7,749 nt of DNA from Pseudomonadota bacterium (lineage in GTDB: Bacteria > Desulfobacterota > Desulfobacteria > Desulfobacterales > Desulfobacteraceae): contig JAHIVS010000069.1 of NCBI GenBank assembly GCA_018816605.1, positions 1-7,749 on the forward strand. Direction: 5' to 3'. Of the stretch, positions 1 to 6,205 are shown one piece after another; the stretch's first letter is position 1, and every line of letters begins with the position of its first letter. A program made the translations under genes and the position numbers. Below the pieces are notes generated by a model, which did not search any database, was not told the origin of the DNA, and saw only the letters and a program-made list of their open reading frames with translations.

Positions 1-711
1 ATCTTTGATGGCACCGGGGCGCAGGCCATCCCCCAGGCTGATACAGACATCATGCGGCTCACAGATGGCAAGAAGCCGGTCAAAATGCTCATAAAAAGGA
101 TATTCATTTCCGGTTTTACTCATCCATTCAAAGAGGATGGCACCGCCCCTGCTGACAATGCCGCAAAGCCTTGGGTTGTTTCGAATGCTCCGGGCCGCCT
201 GCCGGTTCAGGCCGGCATGGATGGTGATAAAATCAATTCCGTTCTCGGCATGGATTTCAACGGTTTTAAACCAATCATCAATGGTTATCTCTTCTACGGG
301 TTTTCCTGTCCGCGTCAGGGTGTCATAGATGGGAACACTGCCGATCATCACGGGCACTTCACTGACCAGCCGTTTTCGAAATCCTTCGGTGTCCCCTGAC
401 ACACTCAGGTCCATGATGGCATCGGCCTTGTATTCCATGGCCAGCTTGGCCTTGTTCATCTCCCCGTCAAAGGAACAGACATCCTTTGACACCCCCAGGT
501 TTACATTGATTTTTGTTTTAAGACCCGCTCCCACACCACAGGCCTTGAGGTTCACATGATTTTTATTGGCGGGAATGGCAATGATTCCCCTGGCCACCTT
601 GTCCAGAAGATCTTCGCGGGAGATGGCTTCATTCTCAAGCACCTGCGCCATCTGTGGGGTAACAATTTTTTTTCTGGCCGCATCCATCTGGGTGGTATAG
701 GCATCACTCAT
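1..711 (-). CDS. thiC: Phosphomethylpyrimidine synthase ThiC, N-terminal 237 residues (cut by left window edge)
   Basis: ThiC is a radical SAM enzyme that rearranges aminoimidazole ribotide (AIR) to HMP-phosphate, the pyrimidine half of thiamin. The frame is open from the ATG at 711 to the left edge with no stop, so 237 codons are visible of an expected ~430. It begins MSDAYTTQMDAARKKIVTPQ, the start typical of short (clostridial/deltaproteobacterial) ThiC that lacks the extra N-terminal domain of E. coli ThiC. Visible core motifs include IPANKNH (~46-52), GLKTKINVNLG (~63-73), AIMDLS, TIHAGLNR, IVSRGG and SLGDGLRPGAIKD at the very edge. The C-terminal Fe-S cysteine motif lies outside the window. 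The start codon overlaps the thiE stop (ATGA), with GGGAG at 723-719 seven bases upstream. Its position as last visible gene of a TPP-riboswitch thi operon separates it from its paralogue at 6211, which sits under a cobalamin riboswitch. Confidence 0.93.
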   Translation of the reverse strand, partial: MSDAYTTQMDAARKKIVTPQMAQVLENEAISREDLLDKVARGIIAIPANKNHVNLKACGVGAGLKTKINVNLGVSKDVCSFDGEMNKAKLAMEYKADAIMDLSVSGDTEGFRKRLVSEVPVMIGSVPIYDTLTRTGKPVEEITIDDWFKTVEIHAENGIDFITIHAGLNRQAARSIRNNPRLCGIVSRGGAILFEWMSKTGNEYPFYEHFDRLLAICEPHDVCISLGDGLRPGAIKD

Positions 712-1379
712 TTGTTTTCTCCCATAATCTTTTTGATTTCATTAATTCGTTCCTTAATATCATCCGCGCCAATGATTTCGGTCACCAGGCAGATGGTATT
801 GGCTCCCCGGGAGACCAACTCTTTCAGGTGATGGCGTTTGATCCCGCCAATGGCCACAAAGGGGATGGTGATATGTTTCACCACATACTCAAGGTAGTCA
901 AATCCCACGGCGTTCACAACATCCGCCTTGGTCCGGGTGATAAATATGGGACCCACCCCGATATAATCTGCTCCATCTGAAACGGCTTTTTTCGCCTGGG
1001 CAGGGGTATGGGTGGAACATCCCACCCACATATCCGGTGCCAATTTTTTTACTTCCGGTATGGGCAGGTCATCCTGGCCCTGGTGGACGCCGTCGGCCCC
1101 AACCATCAGGGCAATGTCCAAAAAATCATTCACGATAAAAGGAACCCCGGCATCTGCTGTGATCTTCCGGATCTCCCGGCATTCTTCCAGCATGGCGCTC
1201 CGGCTCTTTTGATCTGATTTTTCCCGGTATTGAAGGAGATCTATTCCCCCCTCCACCAAAAGTTTTGCCGTCTCCACATTGGAGCGTCCCAGGGAAAATT
1301 TCTCTCCCAAAATCCCGTAAACGCCTTGGGGGAAAGTTGGTTTGGCCGCTTTTCCAGACCCCTGTATATGATTCTTCAT
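708..1379 (-). CDS. thiE: Thiamine-phosphate synthase ThiE
   Basis: ThiE couples HMP-pyrophosphate with the carboxythiazole phosphate to give thiamin phosphate, the joining step of the pathway, in the cytoplasm. The 223-residue product has the usual length and TIM-barrel motifs: QYREK (50-54, pyrimidine/pyrophosphate-binding Q, R and K), VND (83-85), GVHQGQDD (97-104), VGCSTH (119-124), DYIGVGPIF (138-146) followed by TRTK (148-151), and VAIGGI (175-180). The start is the ATG at 1379, which overlaps the thiF stop by four bases (ATGA). It is backed by a strong Shine-Dalgarno AAGGAGG at 1393-1387 inside the end of thiF. The stop TGA in turn overlaps the thiC start, so translation is coupled on both sides. 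The ~18 residues before the first beta strand are unremarkable and may be a flexible tail. Confidence 0.95.
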   Translation of the reverse strand: MKNHIQGSGKAAKPTFPQGVYGILGEKFSLGRSNVETAKLLVEGGIDLLQYREKSDQKSRSAMLEECREIRKITADAGVPFIVNDFLDIALMVGADGVHQGQDDLPIPEVKKLAPDMWVGCSTHTPAQAKKAVSDGADYIGVGPIFITRTKADVVNAVGFDYLEYVVKHITIPFVAIGGIKRHHLKELVSRGANTICLVTEIIGADDIKERINEIKKIMGENK

Positions 1380-1915
1380 TTTCTTGCCTCCTTAACCAAT
1401 TTCAATACGATCCCGGCCATCAGGCTTGTCACCAGGCCGATTTTCGGCGGGAACAGGGACAAGTCCTCCATGTCGGAAACAAAATCCCCGACAATGTGAC
1501 AATTGCCCAATTTTTTCACTCCCACCCCTTCCATTTCCTCTCCTGAAATACCCGAGGCAGACACCACCTGCTTGCCGGAATCTGCCAGTTCTTCGATGAG
1601 CATTTTTTTGGAGACCTTGTTATCAAAACCTTCCACAACAATATCGCAGTCGAAAAATAATTTGACGGCATCCCCTGGTTCAATGCGGCAATCAATGGGC
1701 TCAATGACCATGTAAGGAGAGATTCCCAACAGGTTTTGCGCAAGGCTGATGGTTTTAAGTTTACCTGCCTGGTCAATTGAATAGAACTGACGGTTCAGGT
1801 TGGAAATTTCTACCCGGTCAAAATCCACTATTTTAAGATGGTGCATTCCTGCCTGGGCCAGGTGCCGGGCCACATTGGACCCGATCCCGCCGAGTCCGGC
1901 GATACCCACCTTCAT
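1376..1915 (-). CDS. thiF: ThiS adenylyltransferase ThiF, short 'family 2' form
   Basis: ThiF activates the C-terminal glycine of ThiS as an acyl-adenylate so that sulfur can be loaded for thiazole synthesis. The 179-residue product is an E1-like Rossmann protein: GLGGIGS nucleotide loop (7-13), VDFDRVEISNLNRQFY (30-45, with the adenylation Asp, Asn and Arg), Lys-52/Lys-54, and EGFDNK (95-100). It is much shorter than E. coli ThiF (~250 residues). It has only three cysteines (76, 90, 139) and none of the CXXC pairs that bind zinc in the long form, which fits the short ThiF type seen in anaerobes beside ThiH. It starts directly at the first beta strand. The ATG at 1915 lies one base after the thiH stop, with GGGAG ten bases upstream. 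Its place between thiH and thiE supports the thiamin role over other E1-like functions such as MoeB. Confidence 0.88.
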   Translation of the reverse strand: MKVGIAGLGGIGSNVARHLAQAGMHHLKIVDFDRVEISNLNRQFYSIDQAGKLKTISLAQNLLGISPYMVIEPIDCRIEPGDAVKLFFDCDIVVEGFDNKVSKKMLIEELADSGKQVVSASGISGEEMEGVGVKKLGNCHIVGDFVSDMEDLSLFPPKIGLVTSLMAGIVLKLVKEARK

Positions 1916-1916
1916 G

Positions 1917-3035
1917 TTAAAATATCTCCCAGTCTTTAAACACCGGCTGATACCCGCTGTTCTGGATCATTTGGGACACCTGGGCCACGCTACGGGTATC
2001 GGTCACCTCAAACTGGACCGTGGTGTTTGTTGTGTGAACGGCATACCCGCCCACATCGGTTTTGGATCCGGCTGAATAGCGTGTGGCACCCAAATGGATG
2101 AGCCGGTCCCTGAACAGGGCAGATTCGCGTGTGGAAATGTTGATGCCAAGTCTCGGCATAAACAGGCGCCAGGCCAGCATGCACTGGACAAAATTTTTGT
2201 CCGACAACAGGTTTTTGGGTTCAATGCCGCCTTCTGCCTTGGTCATCCGGGGAAGGGACAGGGAAACCTCCACATGGGGGAAACTTCGTTCCAGGTATTT
2301 GGCATGGATGCCTGCCATAAAGGCTTCTGTCCTTGGGTCCCCCAGGCCGAACAGGGCGCCGATATTCACGGCCCGGAACCCGGCACGGGCCCCCCGATCC
2401 GGGGTCAAAAGCCGATATTCATAATCTGCTTTCTTCCCCTTGGGATGGACCTCTTTATATATTTCTTGGTCATAGGTTTCCTGGTAAACGGTCAGGGAAT
2501 CCGCCCCGGCCGCAGCCATTGCCCCATAGGCTTCCTCGTCCATGGGGAACATTTCCAGAGCGATGGAGGAAAAATATTTTTTTAAGATTCCCATTGCAGC
2601 CGTCAGATAAGACAAGGGGGTTTTGGCCGGTGCCTCCCCGGTGAGCACCAGGATGTGGCGGATGCCCATGTCAAAAATGGCCCGGGCTTCCTGTTCGATC
2701 TGATCCAGGGTCAACTGGGTTCGCTTAAAGTCTGTGCTGCAATTAAACCCGCAATAGGTGCAGTGGTTGGAACAAAAATCCGAGATATACATGGGGGCGT
2801 ACAGGCCGATGGTGCGCCCAAAATACTGATGGGTGATAGCTTGCGCCTTTTGAGCCATGGGTTCCAGAAAAGGTTGCGCTGCCGGACTCAGGAGTGTCAG
2901 TAAATCATAGGGGTCCAGACGGACCTGGGTGTCCACCCGGTTCAGTGTTGTTTGGACATCTCCGGGCAGGATCGAGTCAAAATGGGCATTAAAATCAAAT
3001 GATTCGTATTCTTTGACCTGGTCGAAAAAGGACAT
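1917..3035 (-). CDS. thiH: 2-iminoacetate synthase ThiH (radical SAM tyrosine lyase)
   Basis: ThiH cleaves L-tyrosine with a 5'-deoxyadenosyl radical to give p-cresol and dehydroglycine (2-iminoacetate), the glycine-derived unit of the thiazole. It is the oxygen-sensitive alternative to the oxidase ThiO. The 372-residue product (E. coli ThiH is 377) carries the radical SAM motif CX3CX2C as C88-SNH-C92-TY-C95 in the stretch SDFCSNHCTYCGFNC. GEAPAKT, EMFPMDEEAY, VYQETYD and GLGDPRTEA follow, all typical of the ThiH/BATS-domain family. I chose the ATG at 3035 rather than an upstream in-frame ATG at 3110. The upstream choice would overlap thiG by 73 bases, whereas 3035 has AAGGGAG five bases upstream and begins two bases after the thiG stop. 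ThiH works with ThiG directly downstream in the pathway. Its presence argues for an anaerobic or facultative host. Confidence 0.96.
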   Translation of the reverse strand: MSFFDQVKEYESFDFNAHFDSILPGDVQTTLNRVDTQVRLDPYDLLTLLSPAAQPFLEPMAQKAQAITHQYFGRTIGLYAPMYISDFCSNHCTYCGFNCSTDFKRTQLTLDQIEQEARAIFDMGIRHILVLTGEAPAKTPLSYLTAAMGILKKYFSSIALEMFPMDEEAYGAMAAAGADSLTVYQETYDQEIYKEVHPKGKKADYEYRLLTPDRGARAGFRAVNIGALFGLGDPRTEAFMAGIHAKYLERSFPHVEVSLSLPRMTKAEGGIEPKNLLSDKNFVQCMLAWRLFMPRLGINISTRESALFRDRLIHLGATRYSAGSKTDVGGYAVHTTNTTVQFEVTDTRSVAQVSQMIQNSGYQPVFKDWEIF

Positions 3036-3037
3036 GG

Positions 3038-3811
3038 CTACTCCCTTAAAAATCCGGTTAAGGGGGAGGAGGCCGATGCCAGATGATTTTTCCCGGCAAG
3101 ATTGGCACAAAAGGCCATGCGGCCGGCCATGACGGCCATGGCAAAGGCTTTGCCCGCCAGAGCCGGATCACCGCTTGTGGCAATGGCTGTATTGACCAGA
3201 ACGGCATCAGCCCCCATTTCCATGGCTTCGGCGGCCTGGGAAGGGCGTCCGATACCCGCATCCACCACAACCGGCAGTTTACTGATCTCAATAATCCGCT
3301 TGATCATGGATCGCATCTCAAGCCCCCGGTTGGACCCGATGGGAGAGCCAAGGGGCATGACAGCCGAGGCCCCGGCATCGTACAATTGCTGGGTAATGGT
3401 AATGTCGGGCATCACATAGGGAAGGACAATAAAGCCTTCCTTGGCAAGAATCCGGGTGGCTTTGAGGGTCTCGTAATTGTCCGGCATCAGGTATTGCATG
3501 TCCGTGATCACCTCAATCTTGATAAAATCGCCGCAACCAGCCTCCCGGGCTATCCTGGCGATTCTCACCGCCTCGTCGGCAGTTCTGGCCCCCGAGGTGT
3601 TGGGCAGCAGGGTCACGGTATCGGGAATATGGCTAAGGATATTTCCCTGGTCTGCTGTGGGATCCACCCGGCGCAGGGCCACGGTGATGATCTCGGAACC
3701 GCTTGCCGCTAGCATGGGGGCGATCAGGGTTTTGGAAGCAAATTTTCCCGTGCCGGTCAGAAGCCGGCTTGAAAAGGTTTTATTGCCAAGGGTTAATAGA
3801 TCTTTGGTCAT
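3038..3811 (-). CDS. thiG: Thiazole synthase ThiG
   Basis: ThiG condenses 1-deoxy-D-xylulose 5-phosphate, dehydroglycine (from ThiH here) and the sulfur of ThiS-thiocarboxylate into the thiazole phosphate carboxylate. The product has 257 residues, the normal length. A TIM-barrel pattern is clear: LLTGTGKF (17-24), VALRRVD (44-50), LPNTSGARTADEAVRIARIA (69-88), FIKIEV (96-101) with Lys-98 as the Schiff-base lysine, MPLGSPIGSNRGL (152-164), and DAGIGRPSQAAEAMEMGADA (184-203) followed by VLVNTAIA. The ATG at 3811 starts three bases after the thiS stop. Its ribosome binding site GGAGG is formed by the terminal Gly codons of thiS. It is the catalytic centre of the thiazole branch, co-encoded with its sulfur carrier upstream and its tyrosine lyase downstream. 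Confidence 0.97.
   Translation of the reverse strand: MTKDLLTLGNKTFSSRLLTGTGKFASKTLIAPMLAASGSEIITVALRRVDPTADQGNILSHIPDTVTLLPNTSGARTADEAVRIARIAREAGCGDFIKIEVITDMQYLMPDNYETLKATRILAKEGFIVLPYVMPDITITQQLYDAGASAVMPLGSPIGSNRGLEMRSMIKRIIEISKLPVVVDAGIGRPSQAAEAMEMGADAVLVNTAIATSGDPALAGKAFAMAVMAGRMAFCANLAGKNHLASASSPLTGFLRE
3041..3047 (-). promoter_or_regulatory. Ribosome binding site deciding the thiH start
   Basis: AAGGGAG on the minus strand, inside the last codons of thiG and five bases before the ATG at 3035. It supports that start over the in-frame ATG at 3110, which would add 25 residues with no resemblance to ThiH. Confidence 0.75.
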
Positions 3812-3814
3812 GGT

Positions 3815-4012
3815 TCATCCTCCTCCCACAAAGCTTAGCAGCTCTATGTTGTCTTTATCTTTGATGTGGATATGGCCCCAGGATTCCTGTTTGACCACCG
3901 CAAAATTGTATTCAGCAATTAGGGAGGTTGGGTTAAGGCCCTGTTCTTCCACAAGGTCCATCAAGGAATGACAATGGGTTTCCACAAGCTTTCCATTCAG
4001 GTTGATTTTCAT
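3815..4012 (-). CDS. thiS: Sulfur carrier protein ThiS
   Basis: ThiS is a small ubiquitin-fold protein whose C-terminal glycine is adenylylated by ThiF, converted to a thiocarboxylate and used by ThiG as the sulfur donor. The 65-residue product starts MKINLNGK (first beta strand), has the typical LMDLVEEQGL helix, and ends in LLSFVGGG, supplying the obligatory C-terminal Gly-Gly. The ATG at 4012 is preferred to the in-frame ATG at 4036. The upstream choice would add eight non-conserved residues (MFCFFGGV) encoded by the U-rich leader and ribosome binding site, whereas GGAGG at 4021-4017 precedes 4012 by four bases. It is the first gene of the operon, after the TPP riboswitch, so its start codon is the likely point of translational control. 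Length and sequence match the family (E. coli ThiS is 66 residues). Confidence 0.95.
   Translation of the reverse strand: MKINLNGKLVETHCHSLMDLVEEQGLNPTSLIAEYNFAVVKQESWGHIHIKDKDNIELLSFVGGG
3819..3827 (-). promoter_or_regulatory. thiG ribosome binding site made of the thiS Gly-Gly codons
   Basis: GGGAGGAGG on the minus strand encodes the end of the ThiS Val-Gly-Gly-Gly tail and is also the Shine-Dalgarno of thiG (ATG at 3811). The functional C-terminal glycines and the thiG translation signal are therefore the same bases. Confidence 0.75.
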
Positions 4013-4105
4013 CACACCTCCAAAAAAACAAAACATTAATGGTGTTGTCCTGAACGGATATAAATTGTAATAGCGGAAAAAAAGGAAAAAACGACTTGCA
4101 AACGA

Positions 4106-4198
4106 ACACCACTTTCCCTACGCCGGTACTAACCGTATCAGGTTCTAAGGGTTGAAGTTTGCTAACTTCTCTCAGCTAATAAAAGCACCCCCAGTGAA
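4106..4198 (-). ncRNA. TPP riboswitch (THI element) leading the thi operon
   Basis: Read on the minus strand, all hallmarks of the thi-box aptamer are present in order: CACTGGGGGTGC (P1/P2 5' side), GCTGAGAG, a perfect P3 hairpin GAAGTT-AGCA-AACTTC, ACCCTTAGAACCTGAT, CGGTTAGTACCGGCGTAGGGAA, and the closing AGTGG that pairs with TCACT to form P1. The aptamer binds thiamin pyrophosphate and represses the downstream genes. It ends ~95 bases before the thiS ATG. No GC-rich hairpin followed by a U-run is visible between aptamer and thiS. Control is therefore more likely at translation initiation: AACACCA at 4046-4040 can pair either with TGGTGTT at the P1 edge or, in part, with the thiS ribosome binding site. 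Confidence 0.97.
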
Positions 4199-4207
4199 CA
4201 GATTGGG

Positions 4208-4236
4208 ATGATAAACTAGTTTTTTCAGGTAGTCAA
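4208..4236 (-). promoter_or_regulatory. Sigma-70-type promoter of the thi operon
   Basis: On the minus strand TTGACT (4236-4231, 5/6 match to the -35 consensus) and TATCAT (4213-4208, 5/6 match to the -10) are separated by exactly 17 bases. Transcription would begin near 4201-4200, just ahead of the first base pairs of the TPP aptamer, as expected for a riboswitch leader. Confidence 0.72.
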
Positions 4237-4289
4237 TGTGAAATATCACTCATATTTAGGGCCACAAAAAAGCAGCCCCTGTGCCAGTC

Positions 4290-5843
4290 TCATTTTTTTT
4301 CAAGGTTCAAAGAAAAAACCCGGATGGGATCCGGCTTTCCCTTGACCCGAATCTCCGGCATGGGCTGAAAATCATAGTGATCCGACAGAAGGGTTTGAAC
4401 GGCCTCACTGACCAGGATGTCGGTCTTAAATTCCTTGGTCAGTCCCTGGATTCTTGAGGCCAGGTTCACCGTGTCACCGATCAATGAATAGGCAGATCGA
4501 TCTTCACTGCCGATATTGGCCGCCAGGACAAAACCCGTATGGATTCCCACCCCGTGGGCGATGGGGGCAATCCCCTCCCCCGCAAGCTTATGGTTGAGCT
4601 GTTCCAGGCGATGGCGCATGGCAAGGGCGGTCTTAACGGCTGAAAGTTCATGATCCGCCTGGTATATGGGGGCACCGAACACCGCCTCCACTTCATCTCC
4701 GATAAACTGAAGGATCAATCCCTGGTTTTCCTTGATGGCAGCGGCCATTTCATTTAGATAGGCATTCAAGACATAAATTAATTCCTTGGGCGGCGTGATT
4801 GCCACCAGGGGGGTAAAATTTCTCAAATCCGCGAATAAAATGGTGGCCTCCTTGAGTTCTCCGTCCAGGGGTACCCTGCCCTTGAGAATTTCATCCCGGA
4901 TCCTTGAATCCACGTATCTGCCAAAGGTGTCCTTGATCAATTCCCGTTCCCTTAACCCCTGGGTCATGGCATTGAGCGTTTCTCCTGCAGCCCCGATCTC
5001 ATCATTGCTGAATACCTTTGCTTTTTGTGAAAAATCTCCCTTTTTCACATGGTCCATGACCCGGATAATTTCCTTTATGGGCCTTCTTGTATGATGGGCC
5101 ACCAACCAGGACAGGACAATGGCCACCCCCATGAACAGGACGCTTTCCTGGGTGATGATCGCTTCCATGCGACTGACCAGCATGAGCAGGGTCATTTCAT
5201 CCATCATCTGCATCTGTTTAAACCGGTGCATGGTCAGGTGGATAACGGCCAATGGCACCACGGACACGGCAAAAATCAGGGCAGCAAATCTCACACTTAA
5301 ACTGATGACTTTCACCCCCCGTACCGTTGACAGGTCTCCTTCCGGGAAAAACAAGGGGACCAGGGAGTGCTGGGACATATGCTCCACCCAGAAAAAGGCC
5401 AGGGTCATGGTGATCATTCCGCTGGCAATACCAATCCCGCCGGCAGGAGATCCTGCGAGCCAGAAAAGGATGGACCCGATGCTCCATACAACCATATCCA
5501 GGATCACGATCATATAGGGTTCATTCAACAACCTGCGGCGGGCATTTTCCAGCAAAACGGGATCCGGGTCCCGGCCCTGATAAAAAGATTTCAGGCAGTG
5601 CCGGATGGGCCGTTCATACCAGATGGTGATCAATGACATCACCACGACACAAATGGAACTATAGAAAATATCCAGGTAGTAGACCGTGCTTAAAAGTGTC
5701 TGGGATGCCTCCCCGGCCCTGTGAATAAACATAATACGGGTCAGCCAATCGCCAAGGAAAACAGCAGCCATATTGCCTATAAGCACGGCATTGGAAATAT
5801 AAAAATAGTGGGCCCGGCTTTTGATCTGTTGTGTGGTTTCCAT
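4290..5843 (-). CDS. Membrane-bound class III adenylate/guanylate cyclase with HAMP domain
   Basis: The 517-residue protein has an N-terminal sensor-like membrane region with six hydrophobic segments (about 13-33, 50-76, 109-131, 135-156, 179-205, 233-252). A HAMP linker follows (about 250-303, with RRPIKEI and SNDEIG), then a class III cyclase domain (about 330-485). The metal-binding aspartates are present: D339 in LFADLRNFT and D383 in FIGDEVEAVFGAP. The transition-state residues N460 and R464 are also present (GDTVNLASR). It should make cAMP (or cGMP) in the cytoplasm in response to a membrane or periplasmic signal. The canonical substrate-specifying Lys is Gln-379 and the partner Asp/Thr is Ser-453, so nucleotide preference is uncertain. 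The ATG at 5843 has AAGGA upstream. It lies between the two vitamin loci with no evident pathway link. Its stop is ~54 bases before the thi promoter on the same strand, so read-through into the riboswitch leader is possible. Confidence 0.9.
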   Translation of the reverse strand: METTQQIKSRAHYFYISNAVLIGNMAAVFLGDWLTRIMFIHRAGEASQTLLSTVYYLDIFYSSICVVVMSLITIWYERPIRHCLKSFYQGRDPDPVLLENARRRLLNEPYMIVILDMVVWSIGSILFWLAGSPAGGIGIASGMITMTLAFFWVEHMSQHSLVPLFFPEGDLSTVRGVKVISLSVRFAALIFAVSVVPLAVIHLTMHRFKQMQMMDEMTLLMLVSRMEAIITQESVLFMGVAIVLSWLVAHHTRRPIKEIIRVMDHVKKGDFSQKAKVFSNDEIGAAGETLNAMTQGLRERELIKDTFGRYVDSRIRDEILKGRVPLDGELKEATILFADLRNFTPLVAITPPKELIYVLNAYLNEMAAAIKENQGLILQFIGDEVEAVFGAPIYQADHELSAVKTALAMRHRLEQLNHKLAGEGIAPIAHGVGIHTGFVLAANIGSEDRSAYSLIGDTVNLASRIQGLTKEFKTDILVSEAVQTLLSDHYDFQPMPEIRVKGKPDPIRVFSLNLEKK

Positions 5844-5879
5844 AGGTTCCTTTCATTTTTTTCTTGTTCTTAACCCCAG

Positions 5880-5908
5880 ACTATTGATCAAGAACCTATC
5901 TTTGTAAA
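5880..5908 (-). promoter_or_regulatory. Possible promoter of the cyclase gene
   Basis: On the minus strand TTTACA (5908-5903, 5/6 to the -35) and AATAGT (5885-5880, 4/6 to the -10) are 17 bases apart, placing a start near 5873, about 30 bases ahead of the cyclase ATG. The -10 is weak, so this is only a candidate. Confidence 0.35.
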
Positions 5909-5930
5909 GAAAATATTGACGTGTCCCCCC

Positions 5931-5958
5931 TTGATCATGTAGATATTAAATTCATAAT
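5931..5958 (+). promoter_or_regulatory. Likely promoter of the bzaF-cobT transcript
   Basis: TTGATC (5931-5936, 4/6 to the -35) and CATAAT (5953-5958, 5/6 to the -10) are 16 bases apart. Initiation would fall near 5965, immediately before the first P1 bases of the cobalamin aptamer. A competing reading uses TTGACG at 5916 as -35, but no -10 of similar quality lies at the right distance from it. Confidence 0.5.
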
Positions 5959-5966
5959 TTTAGGGT

Positions 5967-6113
5967 AGTGTCTGGTCCACGGAACACGGTGAAACTCCGT
6001 GACGGTCCCGCCGCTGTATTCGGAAATATTTATTTTTTGTCAGTGCCACTGTTCACACGGGAAGGCAAAAAGAATAAATTTAATGCCGAAAGTCAGAAGA
6101 CGAACCAGACATT
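5967..6113 (+). ncRNA. Cobalamin (adenosylcobalamin-type) riboswitch
   Basis: The aptamer is closed by a long P1: AGTGTCTGGT (5967-5976) pairs with ACCAGACATT (6104-6113), ten pairs with one G-U. Inside are the conserved elements in order: hairpin CACGG-TGAAACT-CCGTG (5985-6001), the GGTCCCGCCGCTGT core (6004-6017) with the loop used for the kissing contact, GCCACTG (6045-6051), CGGGAAGGC (6058-6066), and the B12-box version GCCGAAAGTCAGAAGACGAAC (6085-6105). The segment between CTGT and CAGTGCC is AT-rich and variable, as usual. It sits directly upstream of a terminator and of bzaF-cobT, so cobamide binding should shut off its own lower-ligand synthesis. Confidence 0.95.
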
Positions 6114-6137
6114 CTTGATTCTGTAAGACTCGATGGT

Positions 6138-6177
6138 AAAGGGTTTTGTAAGATAATTTTTCTTGCAAAACCTTTTT
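6138..6177 (+). terminator. Intrinsic terminator, expression platform of the cobalamin riboswitch
   Basis: GGTTTTGTAAG (6142-6152) and CTTGCAAAACC (6162-6172) form an 11-bp stem with one G-U pair around a 9-base loop, followed at once by TTTTT (6173-6177). Flanking AAAG/TTTT can extend the stem. It lies 29 bases after the aptamer and 33 bases before the bzaF ATG, so it is most simply a regulated attenuator that stops transcription when cobamide is bound. Confidence 0.88.
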
Positions 6178-6201
6178 GTGTTTTGCACGAAAACGCATAG
6201 C

Positions 6202-6205
6202 GAGG
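6202..6205 (+). promoter_or_regulatory. Ribosome binding site deciding the bzaF start
   Basis: GAGG five bases before the ATG at 6211. An in-frame ATG at 6163 lies inside the 3' arm of the terminator hairpin, so it would be part of the attenuator rather than a usable start. Confidence 0.75.

Noticed and set aside
3083..3712. Open frame of ~209 codons on the plus strand opposite thiG.
   Set aside because: Gly/His-rich low-quality composition produced by the antisense of a conserved TIM-barrel gene; no family motif.
4022..4097. U-rich runs after the TPP aptamer (minus strand, around 4097-4080 and 4035-4022) as transcription terminators.
   Set aside because: No GC-rich hairpin immediately precedes either run; CATTAATG and TCC-GTTCA-GGA are too weak.
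4262..4289. Possible terminator after the cyclase stop on the minus strand (CAG-GGG-CTG followed by a run of six T, or GGCACA pairing with TGTGGCC).
   Set aside because: The stem next to the T-run is only three base pairs. The longer pairing encloses the T-run in its loop and has a bulge, so it does not look like a functional intrinsic terminator.
5884..5937. Repeated TTGATCA heptamer in the divergent intergenic region as an FNR/CRP-type operator.
   Set aside because: The copies are 47 bases apart, and neither forms the TTGAT-N4-ATCAA or TGTGA-N6-TCACA palindrome; chance is a sufficient explanation.
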